NCBI GenBank assembly: GCA_019637645.1
Contig: JAHBVH010000025.1
Span: 1-64,000 of the forward strand
Length of the DNA: 64,000 nucleotides
Reading direction: 5' to 3'
From: Caldilineaceae bacterium
Lineage (GTDB): Bacteria; Chloroflexota; Anaerolineae; Caldilineales; Caldilineaceae
Positions 8,213 through 14,988 of this stretch are shown one piece after another. Below the pieces are notes generated by a model. It saw nothing but the letters and a program-made list of their open reading frames with translations, did no database searches and was not told the DNA's origin. The first letter of the stretch is position 1; each line of letters opens with the position of its first letter. A program made the position numbers and the translations under genes.

Positions 8213-8704
8213 GACTCCCTCTTGCGGGTTGGGAAAGTAGCGCAAGGGTGTTGTCCCTGCTGGGCTAGCCACACGATAGGCCGTGTGAATATTTCCCGTG
8301 TTGCCGTAGTTGCGTGCCATGAGCAAGGCTGTGCGCCAGGCCGTTTTGTCTTCCAGCGCAGTGATACTGGCATAGACATCGTGCGGATAGCTTGCCTGCA
8401 AGCCCACCACAAAAAGCGCAGAATCACAAGAATTGAGGAATGACCAAGTCACCCCTGCTGTACTCAGATATTGGGCTAATGCCTGCGGTGTCAGAATCGT
8501 GTTCGACAGTTGCAAGCCCTCACCACTTGAATGACCCGCAAACCAAAAGCCTTGAATCTCACCGGTCAGGGCGTGCTGTAAATCGATTTCAGTCACCCTA
8601 CCTTGTACCAGGATTGGGCGATAGAAGCAGCGCACCAACGCGGCGACTTCGCTCTCCAGCGTGGGTAAGTCCGGTTGATAGGGTGCAACGATCAGGGTGC
8701 TCAT
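7970..8704 (-). CDS. Caspase/CHAT-like protein fused to a coiled coil and membrane helix
   Basis: A protein of 244 residues. Residues 1-155 read as a caspase-fold (CHAT/peptidase C14-like) domain. The His box is WFAGHSSGEGLQLSN (His about residue 58) and the Cys box is FLNSCDSA (Cys about residue 93). After the Cys comes the usual VYASITALEDKTAW-type segment, then a helix ending in AYRVASPA. Residues about 165-220 form a charged coiled coil (EELSAQIREL, then a GLIANVRQLEGRL segment), followed by one membrane helix (about 220-242) and a two-Gly end, similar to phage holin-like or XhlA-like proteins. The ATG at 8704 has a weak GGGAAG site. The gene heads the late operon, yet lies 18 bp behind a strong terminator. 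Roles could be lysis control, superinfection exclusion or another membrane-tethered protease function. Family assignment by motif is fairly good; function is unknown. Confidence 0.65.
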   Translation of the reverse strand: MSTLIVAPYQPDLPTLESEVAALVRCFYRPILVQGRVTEIDLQHALTGEIQGFWFAGHSSGEGLQLSNTILTPQALAQYLSTAGVTWSFLNSCDSALFVVGLQASYPHDVYASITALEDKTAWRTALLMARNYGNTGNIHTAYRVASPAGTTPLRYFPNPQEGVMSKQEVDQIEELSAQIRELTRVLTGDDRYQQNGLIANVRQLEGRLALIMEEQAKQRMWLLLNSALMVAILGVEVLLRVGG

Positions 8705-8722
8705 GGTAACTTCCCAGCCAAC

Positions 8723-8760
8723 AAAAAAAGCGCACCATCCTCCCAAGAGGACAGTGCGCC
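8723..8760 (-). terminator. Intrinsic terminator after the 57-residue gene
   Basis: On the minus strand a GC-rich hairpin (arms GCGCACTGTCCTC and GAGGATGGTGCGC, loop TTGG; about 13 bp with a TG/TG mismatch) is followed by seven T residues at 8729-8723. It lies 22 bp after the stop of the 57-residue gene and only 18 bp before the ATG of the caspase-like gene. No room remains for a promoter in between, so late-operon transcription entering from the right must read through it. Confidence 0.85.
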
Positions 8761-8782
8761 CTGATCACGGCTACGCACAAAG

Positions 8783-8956
8783 CTATTCTTCTGGTAGAAA
8801 TTGCGTTACACTGATCTTGATGCGCCGCTTGCGCCCCACATCAATCGCCAGTTTCAAGGTTTCGTCGTTGGCATCCAGTGGCAGAAACTTATCCAAGGCG
8901 GCTTTGAGGCGGTCGCAGATGTCACGGATCAGCCCCTCGCGTTCCGCTTTCTGCAT
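8783..8956 (-). CDS. 57-residue phage protein of unknown function (moron-like)
   Basis: A short open frame of 57 residues (MQKAEREGLI to FLPEE). It has an AAGGTGAG ribosome binding site seven bases before the ATG, a near-consensus promoter 33 bp upstream and a strong terminator 22 bp downstream. The protein is soluble and charged: an amphipathic N-terminal helix, an acidic middle (PLDANDETLKL) and a basic strand (GRKRRIKISV). I recognise no family. Own promoter plus own terminator inside a prophage is the definition of a moron, a gene expressed in the lysogen independently of the lytic cascade. Confidence 0.6.
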   Translation of the reverse strand: MQKAEREGLIRDICDRLKAALDKFLPLDANDETLKLAIDVGRKRRIKISVTQFLPEE

Positions 8957-8988
8957 ATTCTCACCTTACAGATTCATAAACTAAAGCG

Positions 8989-9017
8989 AGTATAGCATGG
9001 CCACAATCAGATGTCAA
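8989..9017 (-). promoter_or_regulatory. Sigma70-type promoter for the 57-residue gene
   Basis: On the minus strand TTGACA (9017-9012), a 17-base spacer and TATACT (8994-8989) match the consensus at 11 of 12 positions. Predicted start is near 8982, giving a leader of about 26 bases before the ATG at 8956. It lies between the integrase stop and the small gene. Confidence 0.8.
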
Positions 9018-9055
9018 ACGCCCGCAGAAGATGAAGTCAAGCAAAGGTTGTCTGG

Positions 9056-9979
9056 TTACAGCAACTTATCCACTACCCCATGCTTTTCAATCGCCGCACG
9101 CAAGTCATCATCTAACAAATTCAAGTAGCGATTGATGATGACTAGGCTACTGTGGCCGAGTAGACGTTGCAGGGTAATAATATCCCCACCATTGCGTAAG
9201 TAATTTAGGGCAAAGGCACGCCTAAATTCGTGGAGACCTGGTTCTTCTAGTTCGGCTTGCAATGCCCGCCGTCTAATGACTTGGCGAATCCCACTGCGGG
9301 TCAACGCTGTACCCGTTTCTGTTACCCACAACGGGGCATCCTCTAGCCGAGTTTGGTAGTGACGGAAGTAAGTCAGCAACGCTCGCCGCGTCTTAGCCCC
9401 CAGAAAAACAACGCGACCCTTGCGCCCTTTGCCACGCCTAATGATGACCTGCCCCGTATTCACATCCACATCACCGCGTTGGAGATCAGTCAACTCCTGG
9501 TGCCGGACTCCTGTATCCAGCAAGAACAAGAGTATGGCTTTATCACGGTCACCCGTAAAGGTCTTAGGTTTGCAAGCATCCAGCATGGCCTTAAAGTCGT
9601 CGAGGCTGATGGGCGGTTGTAGCTCTTGGGGACGCTTGGGCGACTCCACTTTGTCAAGCGGATTGGCCCAATGGCTGGGTTCATACTCAATGACAAACCA
9701 GCGGAGATAGGCCCGCAGCGCGCCAAAGACGGCATAGACACCACCGTCATTGTACCCTTCTTCTGCTAAAGAAATGAGGAAGCGCCGAATGTGTCTTGGT
9801 TTAATGGCGACGGTTTCTTCAATACCCTGAGCAATGGCATAGTCGGCAAAATGGGTTAGATTGTGGGTATACCAATGCAGGGTTTTTGGCGTCAGATTCC
9901 GTGCGCGGCGGTCGATCAAGAACTCTTGCAACTCGCGTTCGAGTTGGGTTGCCGGATGCTCTATGGATGCAGTGGACAT
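9056..9979 (-). CDS. int: Tyrosine recombinase / phage integrase
   Basis: Site-specific recombinase of 307 residues that would integrate and excise the prophage at tRNA-Asn. The N-terminal SAM-like core-binding domain covers about residues 12-100. The catalytic domain carries the expected residues: Arg in DTGVRHQEL, Lys in RGKGRKGR, His-x-x-Arg in HEFRRAF, His in LLGHSS, and the Tyr nucleophile in NRYLNLL. XerC/D-like in size, but its place next to a tRNA and phage genes makes it the phage integrase. The ATG at 9979 lacks a strong exposed ribosome binding site: the nearest GGATAAGGG sits inside the 3' arm of the inverted repeat just upstream. This could hold integrase expression low. Confidence 0.93.
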   Translation of the reverse strand: MSTASIEHPATQLERELQEFLIDRRARNLTPKTLHWYTHNLTHFADYAIAQGIEETVAIKPRHIRRFLISLAEEGYNDGGVYAVFGALRAYLRWFVIEYEPSHWANPLDKVESPKRPQELQPPISLDDFKAMLDACKPKTFTGDRDKAILLFLLDTGVRHQELTDLQRGDVDVNTGQVIIRRGKGRKGRVVFLGAKTRRALLTYFRHYQTRLEDAPLWVTETGTALTRSGIRQVIRRRALQAELEEPGLHEFRRAFALNYLRNGGDIITLQRLLGHSSLVIINRYLNLLDDDLRAAIEKHGVVDKLL

Positions 9980-9984
9980 AAAGA

Positions 9985-10026
9985 CGAAGCCCTTATCCTA
10001 CTAGAATTAGTAGTACAAGGGCTTCG
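9985..10026 (-). terminator. Long hairpin between tRNA-Asn and integrase
   Basis: A two-step inverted repeat. The outer arms CGAAGCCCTT and AAGGGCTTCG pair perfectly, and inside them CTACTA/TAGTAG pairs around a GAAT loop. It lies 21 bp after the tRNA 3' end and six bases before the integrase ATG, with a short GTCTTT after the stem on the minus strand. It could end the tRNA transcript, hide the integrase ribosome binding site, or be the core of the phage attachment region. Confidence 0.5.
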
Positions 10027-10046
10027 CTTCACAAGATATTGTGCAT

Positions 10047-10122
<76 letters not shown>

Positions 10123-10143
10123 ACGTCATCAGCAACGATTGGG

Positions 10144-10172
10144 AGTATACTATGGATAGGTGGTACTGTCAA
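10144..10172 (-). promoter_or_regulatory. Promoter of tRNA-Asn
   Basis: On the minus strand TTGACA (10172-10167), a 17-base spacer and TATACT (10149-10144) are followed by the tRNA 5' end 21 bases downstream. It matches the sigma70 consensus at 11 of 12 positions, the same hexamers as the phage promoter at 8989-9017. Confidence 0.8.
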
Positions 10173-10204
10173 ATTTTGGTTCTGAAAAATGAACTTTACT
10201 AGGG

Positions 10205-10228
10205 CCGGGGCGTGGCATCACACCCCGG
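10205..10228 (-). terminator. Hairpin downstream of rpoD
   Basis: A 10-bp stem (CCGGGGTGTG with CACGCCCCGG, one G-T wobble) and a four-base loop lie 15 bases after the rpoD stop on the minus strand. The T-rich run (TTCATTTTT) comes only after about 14 bases, so it is a weak or atypical intrinsic terminator. Confidence 0.5.
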
Positions 10229-10243
10229 TCGCCAACGGGCCGC

Positions 10244-11596
10244 CTACCCGAGGTAGTCACGTAGTTTGCGGCTGCGCAAGGGATGGCGTAGTTTGCGGAG
10301 GGCTTTGGCTTCAATTTGCCGCACGCGCTCGCGCGTAACATTAAATTCACGACCAACATCTTCGAGCGTACGGGTGATGCCATCTTCCAAACCAAAGCGC
10401 ATGACGAGCACTTTGCGCTCCCGTTCGCTTAAGCCGTCGAGAATTTCACTCATGTGCTCTTGCAGCAGACGACGGCTAGCCATGCCTTCGGGGGCCGGTA
10501 CGCTGTCATCTTCAATAAAGTCACCGAGCGAGCTATTTTCCTCGGTGCCAACAGGCGTGTTGAGACTAATCGGTTCTTGGCTCAGCCGTTTAATACGCTG
10601 GACTTTGGCGGCAGCGCGCTCTAGGCGGCGTTCGGTTTCGCCATCAAGTTGGGTCCCATTACGCATCGAGCGACGAATTCGCTCAATATCATCTTCTTCG
10701 AGAAAATCCATTTCAAGCGCGATCTCTTCAAAGGTGGGCTCACGGCCCAAGTCCTGCTGGAGCTTGCGCTGAATGCGACTCTGGCGGTTGATCGTTTCCA
10801 CCATGTGGACAGGAATGCGGATGGTGCGCGCTTGGTCAGCAATGGCGCGGCTAATCGCTTGGCGGATCCACCAAGTGGCATAGGTGCTGAATTTGAAACC
10901 CAAGGTGTGATCAAATTTGTCTACAGCCCGAATTAGGCCGACATTCCCCTCTTGGATTAGATCTAGAAAGTTCAAGCCACGGCCAATGTAGCGCTTGGCA
11001 ACGCTGACCACCAACCGGAGGTTGCTTTGGGTCAGCCGATTGTGGGCGCGTTTGGCGCGGATCAAACGCTGTTCCAATTCTTCTAGTTCAGCCGGATCAT
11101 CAATTTGGTCAATTTCATCTAAAGCACGCGTAATACGCGTGGAGAGCGCAACTTGCGACTCAAGCGGGCCAATCACTAATTCGACCCGATCTAATGGTTC
11201 GAGCCCCTGTTTAATTTCCTGTGCCAATTCCAGCTCTTCTTCCGCAGTCAGCAAAGGATGACGCCCGATCTCGCGCAAATAGATGCGCACCGGATCTAAG
11301 CTCTGGCTGATCTCGGGAACATCAGCTACCAACTTTTCAATCGGTACATATTTTTCACGCTCGATCTCTTCTTCTAGCTTGGTATCCCGGGCAATGCGCG
11401 GAATGGGCGCCGCATCTTCTTCCTCTTCTACTTCTTCACCCTCTGGAATATCATCGAAGAGATCTTCCTCCGCTGGTTTCTCGCCGAGGTTAATGTATTC
11501 ATCCAATTCACTTTCGACGGCGCTGCTCGTGCGAGCCAAGGGAGTTACTGGTTCGTCGGTAGGAGATGGTCTAGAATTGGTCCGTCTTCTGGTCAT
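10244..11596 (-). CDS. rpoD: Primary sigma factor RpoD/SigA
   Basis: Housekeeping sigma factor of 450 residues. The N-terminal about 90 residues are acidic and variable. Region 1.2 follows ([11 protein letters not shown]). Region 2 includes [16 protein letters not shown], the [11 protein letters not shown] core-binding helix and the aromatic melting motif [15 protein letters not shown]. Region 3 is near [12 protein letters not shown]. Region 4 ends with a helix-turn-helix ([19 protein letters not shown]). The ATG at 11596 has CAGGA eight bases upstream; an in-frame start 30 bases earlier lacks one. It lies 104 bp after dnaG in the same direction, the classical dnaG-rpoD pair, and probably shares the promoter at 13996-14024. 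Confidence 0.97.
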   Translation of the reverse strand: MTRRRTNSRPSPTDEPVTPLARTSSAVESELDEYINLGEKPAEEDLFDDIPEGEEVEEEEDAAPIPRIARDTKLEEEIEREKYVPIEKLVADVPEISQSLDPVRIYLREIGRHPLLTAEEELELAQEIKQGLEPLDRVELVIGPLESQVALSTRITRALDEIDQIDDPAELEELEQRLIRAKRAHNRLTQSNLRLVVSVAKRYIGRGLNFLDLIQEGNVGLIRAVDKFDHTLGFKFSTYATWWIRQAISRAIADQARTIRIPVHMVETINRQSRIQRKLQQDLGREPTFEEIALEMDFLEEDDIERIRRSMRNGTQLDGETERRLERAAAKVQRIKRLSQEPISLNTPVGTEENSSLGDFIEDDSVPAPEGMASRRLLQEHMSEILDGLSERERKVLVMRFGLEDGITRTLEDVGREFNVTRERVRQIEAKALRKLRHPLRSRKLRDYLG

Positions 11597-11700
11597 GGGT
11601 TTTTCCTGTCCGCCAATGCGGATCACTACGATGAGTTACTCATTCACAATCGTGCAGCCATGGTTGGATGCCATGGCACCATTGCAGGTCATGAGCAAAC

Positions 11701-13710
11701 TTAAGCTACTGATCTGAGCTCTCCACTTTGCGTCAGCATACGCGGCAGTGAATGCTTTGACTGTTGTAAATGAAACAGTTCTCGAATTTGTTGATTATTG
11801 AGTTCGGCAAGTTGCTTGGCCCCTTGCATATCCCCCTGCTGCGCAGCATCATCTTGCAAAAATTTCAAATGACGCGCATCGATACGTAACTGCTCTAATC
11901 GGAGGTGAATGAGCGTTTGTACAGTGTCCAGCCGCAGTTCCCCAATCGTACAGGGCGGCAATTGAGTGCCATAGCTGATTAATTTAGCCAGATGACCATG
12001 CAAATGGGGAGTGATCACATCTTGGAACAACTCCAGATCCCACTGTTCATCCCCGGCGATATATTGACGCAAAGCTTTCAGCAGCTCTTGATTTTGGACA
12101 GATTGTAGCTCCTCTGGGCGGAGGGGGCCAATTTCCAATCGTTCAACAGCCGAAGCCAACCAAACCAGGAGGTTGGGTTCGCGCAATAGATTTGCGACCA
12201 GATGCTCTTCTTGCGTAATGGGAGACGATTTTCCAGCGCCAGCCCGCCCCTGTAGCGGTGTACTCTCCCCCAGTGCAGGTTGCGGTTGGGTTTTCGGGCT
12301 CCCTGGCTGCCGATGGCCGTTCAGCGTTGGACGGTCAGTCCGGTTGCGCTTCGCCGCTTCGACGGGCAACTTACTTGTCTTCGCCGCCGCTTGCACCCGG
12401 CTTAGGATCGTCATTTCGTCGATCTGCACCGCCCGGCTCAGTTGTTGAATATAATGCTGGCGCTCGATCTCATCATCCAGCTCGGCAATGAGCGGCGCGA
12501 TCTCGGCAACCGCAATGCCTTTTCCCTGGGCACTGGCGAGATCATATTGTTGCGCAATAAAGCGAAAATAAAAATCAACCAATGGCTGCGCTTGTTGGAC
12601 AAGCTTTTGCCACGCTTGGGGATCACGCCGGATGACATCATCTGGATCGAGCCCGGTTGGCATGGAGACGATCGCCAACTCGGCAGTGAGACGCTCCGTC
12701 AGGCGCACTTGCCCGCTGGCAGTCACCGTCGGTTTTTGCACCCGTAGCAAGGATTGGCGGGCTTGGTTCAGGCCACGGATCGTCGCTTGTTGGCCGGCAG
12801 CGTCAGCATCTAGGGCTAGGACAAAATGGTTGGTGAAGCGATGGAGTTGCTGAAGCTGTTCACTGGTCAGCGAGGTACCCATACAGGCAACCACATTGGC
12901 AAAGCCATGTTGGTGCGCCGCGATGACATCCATGTAGCCTTCGACAATGACAACTTTGTCTTCGCGCCGAATGGCTTCACGCGCAAGATCTAGCCCAAAG
13001 ATGACTTGTGATTTGTGAAAGAGCGGTGTTTCAGCGGTGTTGAGATATTTTGGCTGGCCATCGCCCAAGCTACGTCCACCAAAGCCAATCACCCGGCCTT
13101 GACGGTCGCGAATGGGAATCATGACACGGCCACGGAAGGCATCATAGCTACTGTTGCGCTCGTCGTTGCGCTTGATTAAGCCAGCTTCGAGCTGCTCTTC
13201 GAGGGACCACCCTTTGGCTAGCAGGAAATCACGAAGGCCAGACCAACTATCGAGGGCAAAACCAAGCCGAAAGTTTGCTGCGGTTTCGTCGGTAATGCCC
13301 CGCCGTGCCAGATAGGCTCGTGCGTCACTCGCACCCGTATGGTGACGCAAAATTTCATAAAAATAGGTAGTAGCCGCGTCATTGAGTTCATAGAGACGGC
13401 TCCGTTGGCCCTGAGCCGGATCCTGCTCTTCTTCTAAGGCAACGCCCGTTTCACGGGCCAACAGTTCCAGCACCTCACGAAACTCAAGATTTTCGCGGCG
13501 CATCAAGAAACTGAAAATATCGCCGCCCGTCCCACAGGAGCCAAAGCAATGCCAGGTGCCGCTGTCAGGAAAAACAATAAAGCTGGGAGTCCGCTCCTGA
13601 TGAAAAGGGCAGAGACCTTTGTAGGTTGTTCCCGCTTTGCGCAGTTCCATATAGCGCCCGATGAAATCGACAACGTCAATGCGCTGTTTGATCTCGTCTA
13701 CGACACTCAT
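11701..13710 (-). CDS. dnaG: DNA primase DnaG
   Basis: Makes RNA primers at the replication fork; 669 residues. The N-terminal zinc-binding domain is seen as Cys34-x2-His37 (LCPFHQERTPSF) and Cys55-x3-Cys59 (WHCFGSCGTGGD). The catalytic core follows, with the Toprim motif VIVEGYMDVIAAHQ and the acidic LALDADAAG. The C-terminal about 200 residues are the variable helicase-interaction domain, preceded by a Pro/Gln/Thr-rich linker. The ATG overlaps the stop of an upstream 91-codon frame by ATGA. rpoD follows downstream. Confidence 0.97.
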   Translation of the reverse strand: MSVVDEIKQRIDVVDFIGRYMELRKAGTTYKGLCPFHQERTPSFIVFPDSGTWHCFGSCGTGGDIFSFLMRRENLEFREVLELLARETGVALEEEQDPAQGQRSRLYELNDAATTYFYEILRHHTGASDARAYLARRGITDETAANFRLGFALDSWSGLRDFLLAKGWSLEEQLEAGLIKRNDERNSSYDAFRGRVMIPIRDRQGRVIGFGGRSLGDGQPKYLNTAETPLFHKSQVIFGLDLAREAIRREDKVVIVEGYMDVIAAHQHGFANVVACMGTSLTSEQLQQLHRFTNHFVLALDADAAGQQATIRGLNQARQSLLRVQKPTVTASGQVRLTERLTAELAIVSMPTGLDPDDVIRRDPQAWQKLVQQAQPLVDFYFRFIAQQYDLASAQGKGIAVAEIAPLIAELDDEIERQHYIQQLSRAVQIDEMTILSRVQAAAKTSKLPVEAAKRNRTDRPTLNGHRQPGSPKTQPQPALGESTPLQGRAGAGKSSPITQEEHLVANLLREPNLLVWLASAVERLEIGPLRPEELQSVQNQELLKALRQYIAGDEQWDLELFQDVITPHLHGHLAKLISYGTQLPPCTIGELRLDTVQTLIHLRLEQLRIDARHLKFLQDDAAQQGDMQGAKQLAELNNQQIRELFHLQQSKHSLPRMLTQSGELRSVA

Positions 13711-13982
13711 GGTTTGCTCATTTCCTTATCCCCAGCAAGAAGCATGGCCCCAGCAAGAAGCATGGCGCTTGCTACCATACGCCAGCCCAGCAAAACAGGT
13801 AGGAGCACTCGATGCTTTTGGGTGCTGCTCCTTTGGTACAACGGTAAAAACGTATGAAGCTCCTCATCAACATTGGCTAAAATGACGGGAATCGATTGCC
13901 ACTCTCTTGCGCTATTGTTGTCGCCCCAGACAATCCGATGGCTTACTGTCATATACTCAGCCAAATCCCAGTTCAGCGGCAA
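13707..13982 (-). CDS. Small hypothetical protein overlapping dnaG start
   Basis: An open frame of 91 codons from a TTG start, with its stop overlapping the dnaG ATG (ATGA). This suggests translational coupling if it is expressed. The C-terminal third is hydrophobic (VLLPVLLGWRMVASAMLLAG), a likely membrane helix, lengthened by an 18-bp tandem duplication at 13730-13765. The start lies only about seven bases after the predicted transcription start, so it would be almost leaderless, and there is no binding site. I do not recognise it; it may simply be the dnaG leader. Confidence 0.35.
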   Translation of the reverse strand: MPLNWDLAEYMTVSHRIVWGDNNSAREWQSIPVILANVDEELHTFLPLYQRSSTQKHRVLLPVLLGWRMVASAMLLAGAMLLAGDKEMSKP

Positions 13983-13995
13983 TGCTCTCTGTCAA

Positions 13996-14024
13996 ATTAT
14001 AACGTGTGTTCTATAGGGTGTCAA
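13996..14024 (-). promoter_or_regulatory. Consensus promoter upstream of dnaG-rpoD
   Basis: On the minus strand TTGACA (14024-14019), a 17-base spacer and TATAAT (14001-13996) match the sigma70 consensus at all 12 hexamer positions. It drives leftward transcription into the 91-codon frame, dnaG and rpoD. The sigma factor made from this operon would itself read such a promoter. Confidence 0.85.
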
Positions 14025-14164
14025 AGGAACTGAACGATCTATTTAGAGTCCTCCTTACACTTTGGGACTTACACTTTGGGAAAAGCAGACGCCACACCGG
14101 TTGTCACCAGTGGTCGCAACGGTAGGTCTTTGTGGCAAATTCACCCTGGCAGCGTCTCTCGCTG

Positions 14165-14243
14165 GCGGTTGTGGGAACCACAGAGCCAACCAGATCACAG
14201 CGGTTGTGGGAACCACAGAGCCAACCAGATGACAAGCGGTTGT
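14165..14243. repeat. Tandem copies of a dispersed repeat (GCGGTTGTGG type)
   Basis: A 31-base unit beginning GCGGTTGTGGGAACCACAG is present at 14165-14195 and 14200-14230, with a third partial copy from 14236. Each unit can form a small hairpin (GTGG-GAA-CCAC). The same unit, 28 of 31 bases identical, recurs inverted and duplicated at 51879-51963. The rest of the 14025-14340 gap shows no gene. Confidence 0.75.
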
Positions 14244-14340
14244 TTACCCACTAGACACGACACGTGCTAGCCGTAGCGGGAGAGCGAGGAGAGAAGTACG
14301 CAATATGAATGATTTTTAGGGGTAACGAATACTTCTAGGA

Positions 14341-14739
14341 CTAGCGGATACCGTGGGCCTGTGCGATGGCAGGGTAGACCTTTTCACATTCACGAAAGAG
14401 GTCGATCAAGGACATGGCTTTGAGCAGGTTACCCTTTGTCTTAATCTTGCCGCTAAAAAATGCTTCGCTGGCACTTGCTTGGTCGCTCCAGATTGCATGG
14501 AGCAGATCCGCGGGCAAGGCGATTTCGATATTGGCCGCCCCTGGTCGTTCTCCATAAAAGACTTCAAGCGGTGGCTGGCGGCCATCCAGCAGCACCTCGG
14601 CGGCTGGCTCTTCGGTCTTCATACGGATGACAAGGTTACTATGCGTAAACGCGGCCAGCTGCTCAGGGTTGGCAGCCACCGCCGCAAAGACCGCTTGTAA
14701 AACATCATACAATTGTTGTGTTGATTGAAAAAGCGCCAT
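14341..14739 (-). CDS. SCP2 sterol-binding domain protein
   Basis: A protein of 132 residues matching the SCP2 (sterol carrier protein 2) fold. It is a single domain with a helical N-terminus, central strands (NLVIRMKTEEPAAEVLLDG), and the family C-terminus, in which FFSGKIKTKGNLLKAMSL forms the conserved GK-x3-GD/N-x2-KA-like element. Such proteins bind lipids or act as partners of acyl-modifying enzymes. The start at 14739 (MALF) has GAGGA six bases upstream. Monocistronic: a promoter lies at 14839-14868 and no close neighbour shares its direction downstream. Confidence 0.8.
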   Translation of the reverse strand: MALFQSTQQLYDVLQAVFAAVAANPEQLAAFTHSNLVIRMKTEEPAAEVLLDGRQPPLEVFYGERPGAANIEIALPADLLHAIWSDQASASEAFFSGKIKTKGNLLKAMSLIDLFRECEKVYPAIAQAHGIR

Positions 14740-14838
14740 CGAAAGTCCTCGCACTGATTAGCTCTGTTAGGCTAGGCATGGGCCAGCACACCTAGTCTCA
14801 CATGCCTTGACCAACACCCCATAGGGCATTAATGCCTG

Positions 14839-14868
14839 AGTATAGTACAAGCAACAGGAGAATGAAAA
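14839..14868 (-). promoter_or_regulatory. Probable promoter of the SCP2 gene
   Basis: On the minus strand TTTTCA (14868-14863), an 18-base spacer and TATACT (14844-14839) lie about 100 bases before the start codon. The -10 is good and the -35 is moderate (4 of 6). Confidence 0.4.
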
Positions 14869-14930
14869 TCTCACCAGGGAGTTCGTGGGAAATTGGGTAA
14901 AACTTATGCAAGCCGTGCATTTCGCTAGTG

Positions 14931-14963
14931 AGCCCTGCCAAGTTTTGAAAACCTGACAGGGCT
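14931..14963. repeat. Intergenic palindrome, TGACAGGTTT family
   Basis: Imperfect palindrome with arms of about 15 bases (AGCCCTGCCAAGTTTT with its counterpart ending in ACAGGGCT), 25 bases after the stop of the 1256-residue secreted protein. One of a family of nine in the window. Confidence 0.7.
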
Positions 14964-14988
14964 AGTCTACGTGAATACGATTAGTTTG

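Larger units (their letters stand above)
1..10046 (-). mobile_element. Prophage, integrase end, integrated at tRNA-Asn
   Basis: A co-directional phage block is read right to left: tyrosine integrase next to tRNA-Asn, then terminase small and large subunits, portal, MuF head protein, scaffold, decoration protein and major capsid protein. This is the standard head-packaging order of HK97-type siphophages. Genes are nearly contiguous, many with TGATG, ATGA or TAGTG overlaps, so they form one late operon. The tRNA 3' end faces the integrase, as expected when a phage uses the tRNA 3' half as attB. The second att copy, the tail genes and any repressor or replication module are not in the window and should lie to the left. 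No repressor-like gene is seen between the integrase and the terminase. The head genes are intact reading frames, so the element looks potentially functional rather than decayed. Confidence 0.9.

Noticed and set aside
8704..8746. Earlier start at 8746 for the caspase-like protein
   Set aside because: It is a TTG inside the terminator hairpin with no ribosome binding site. The ATG at 8704 fits better.
14165..14243. CRISPR array at the tandem repeats
   Set aside because: Only two full units with spacers of four to five bases, no regular spacing and no cas genes.
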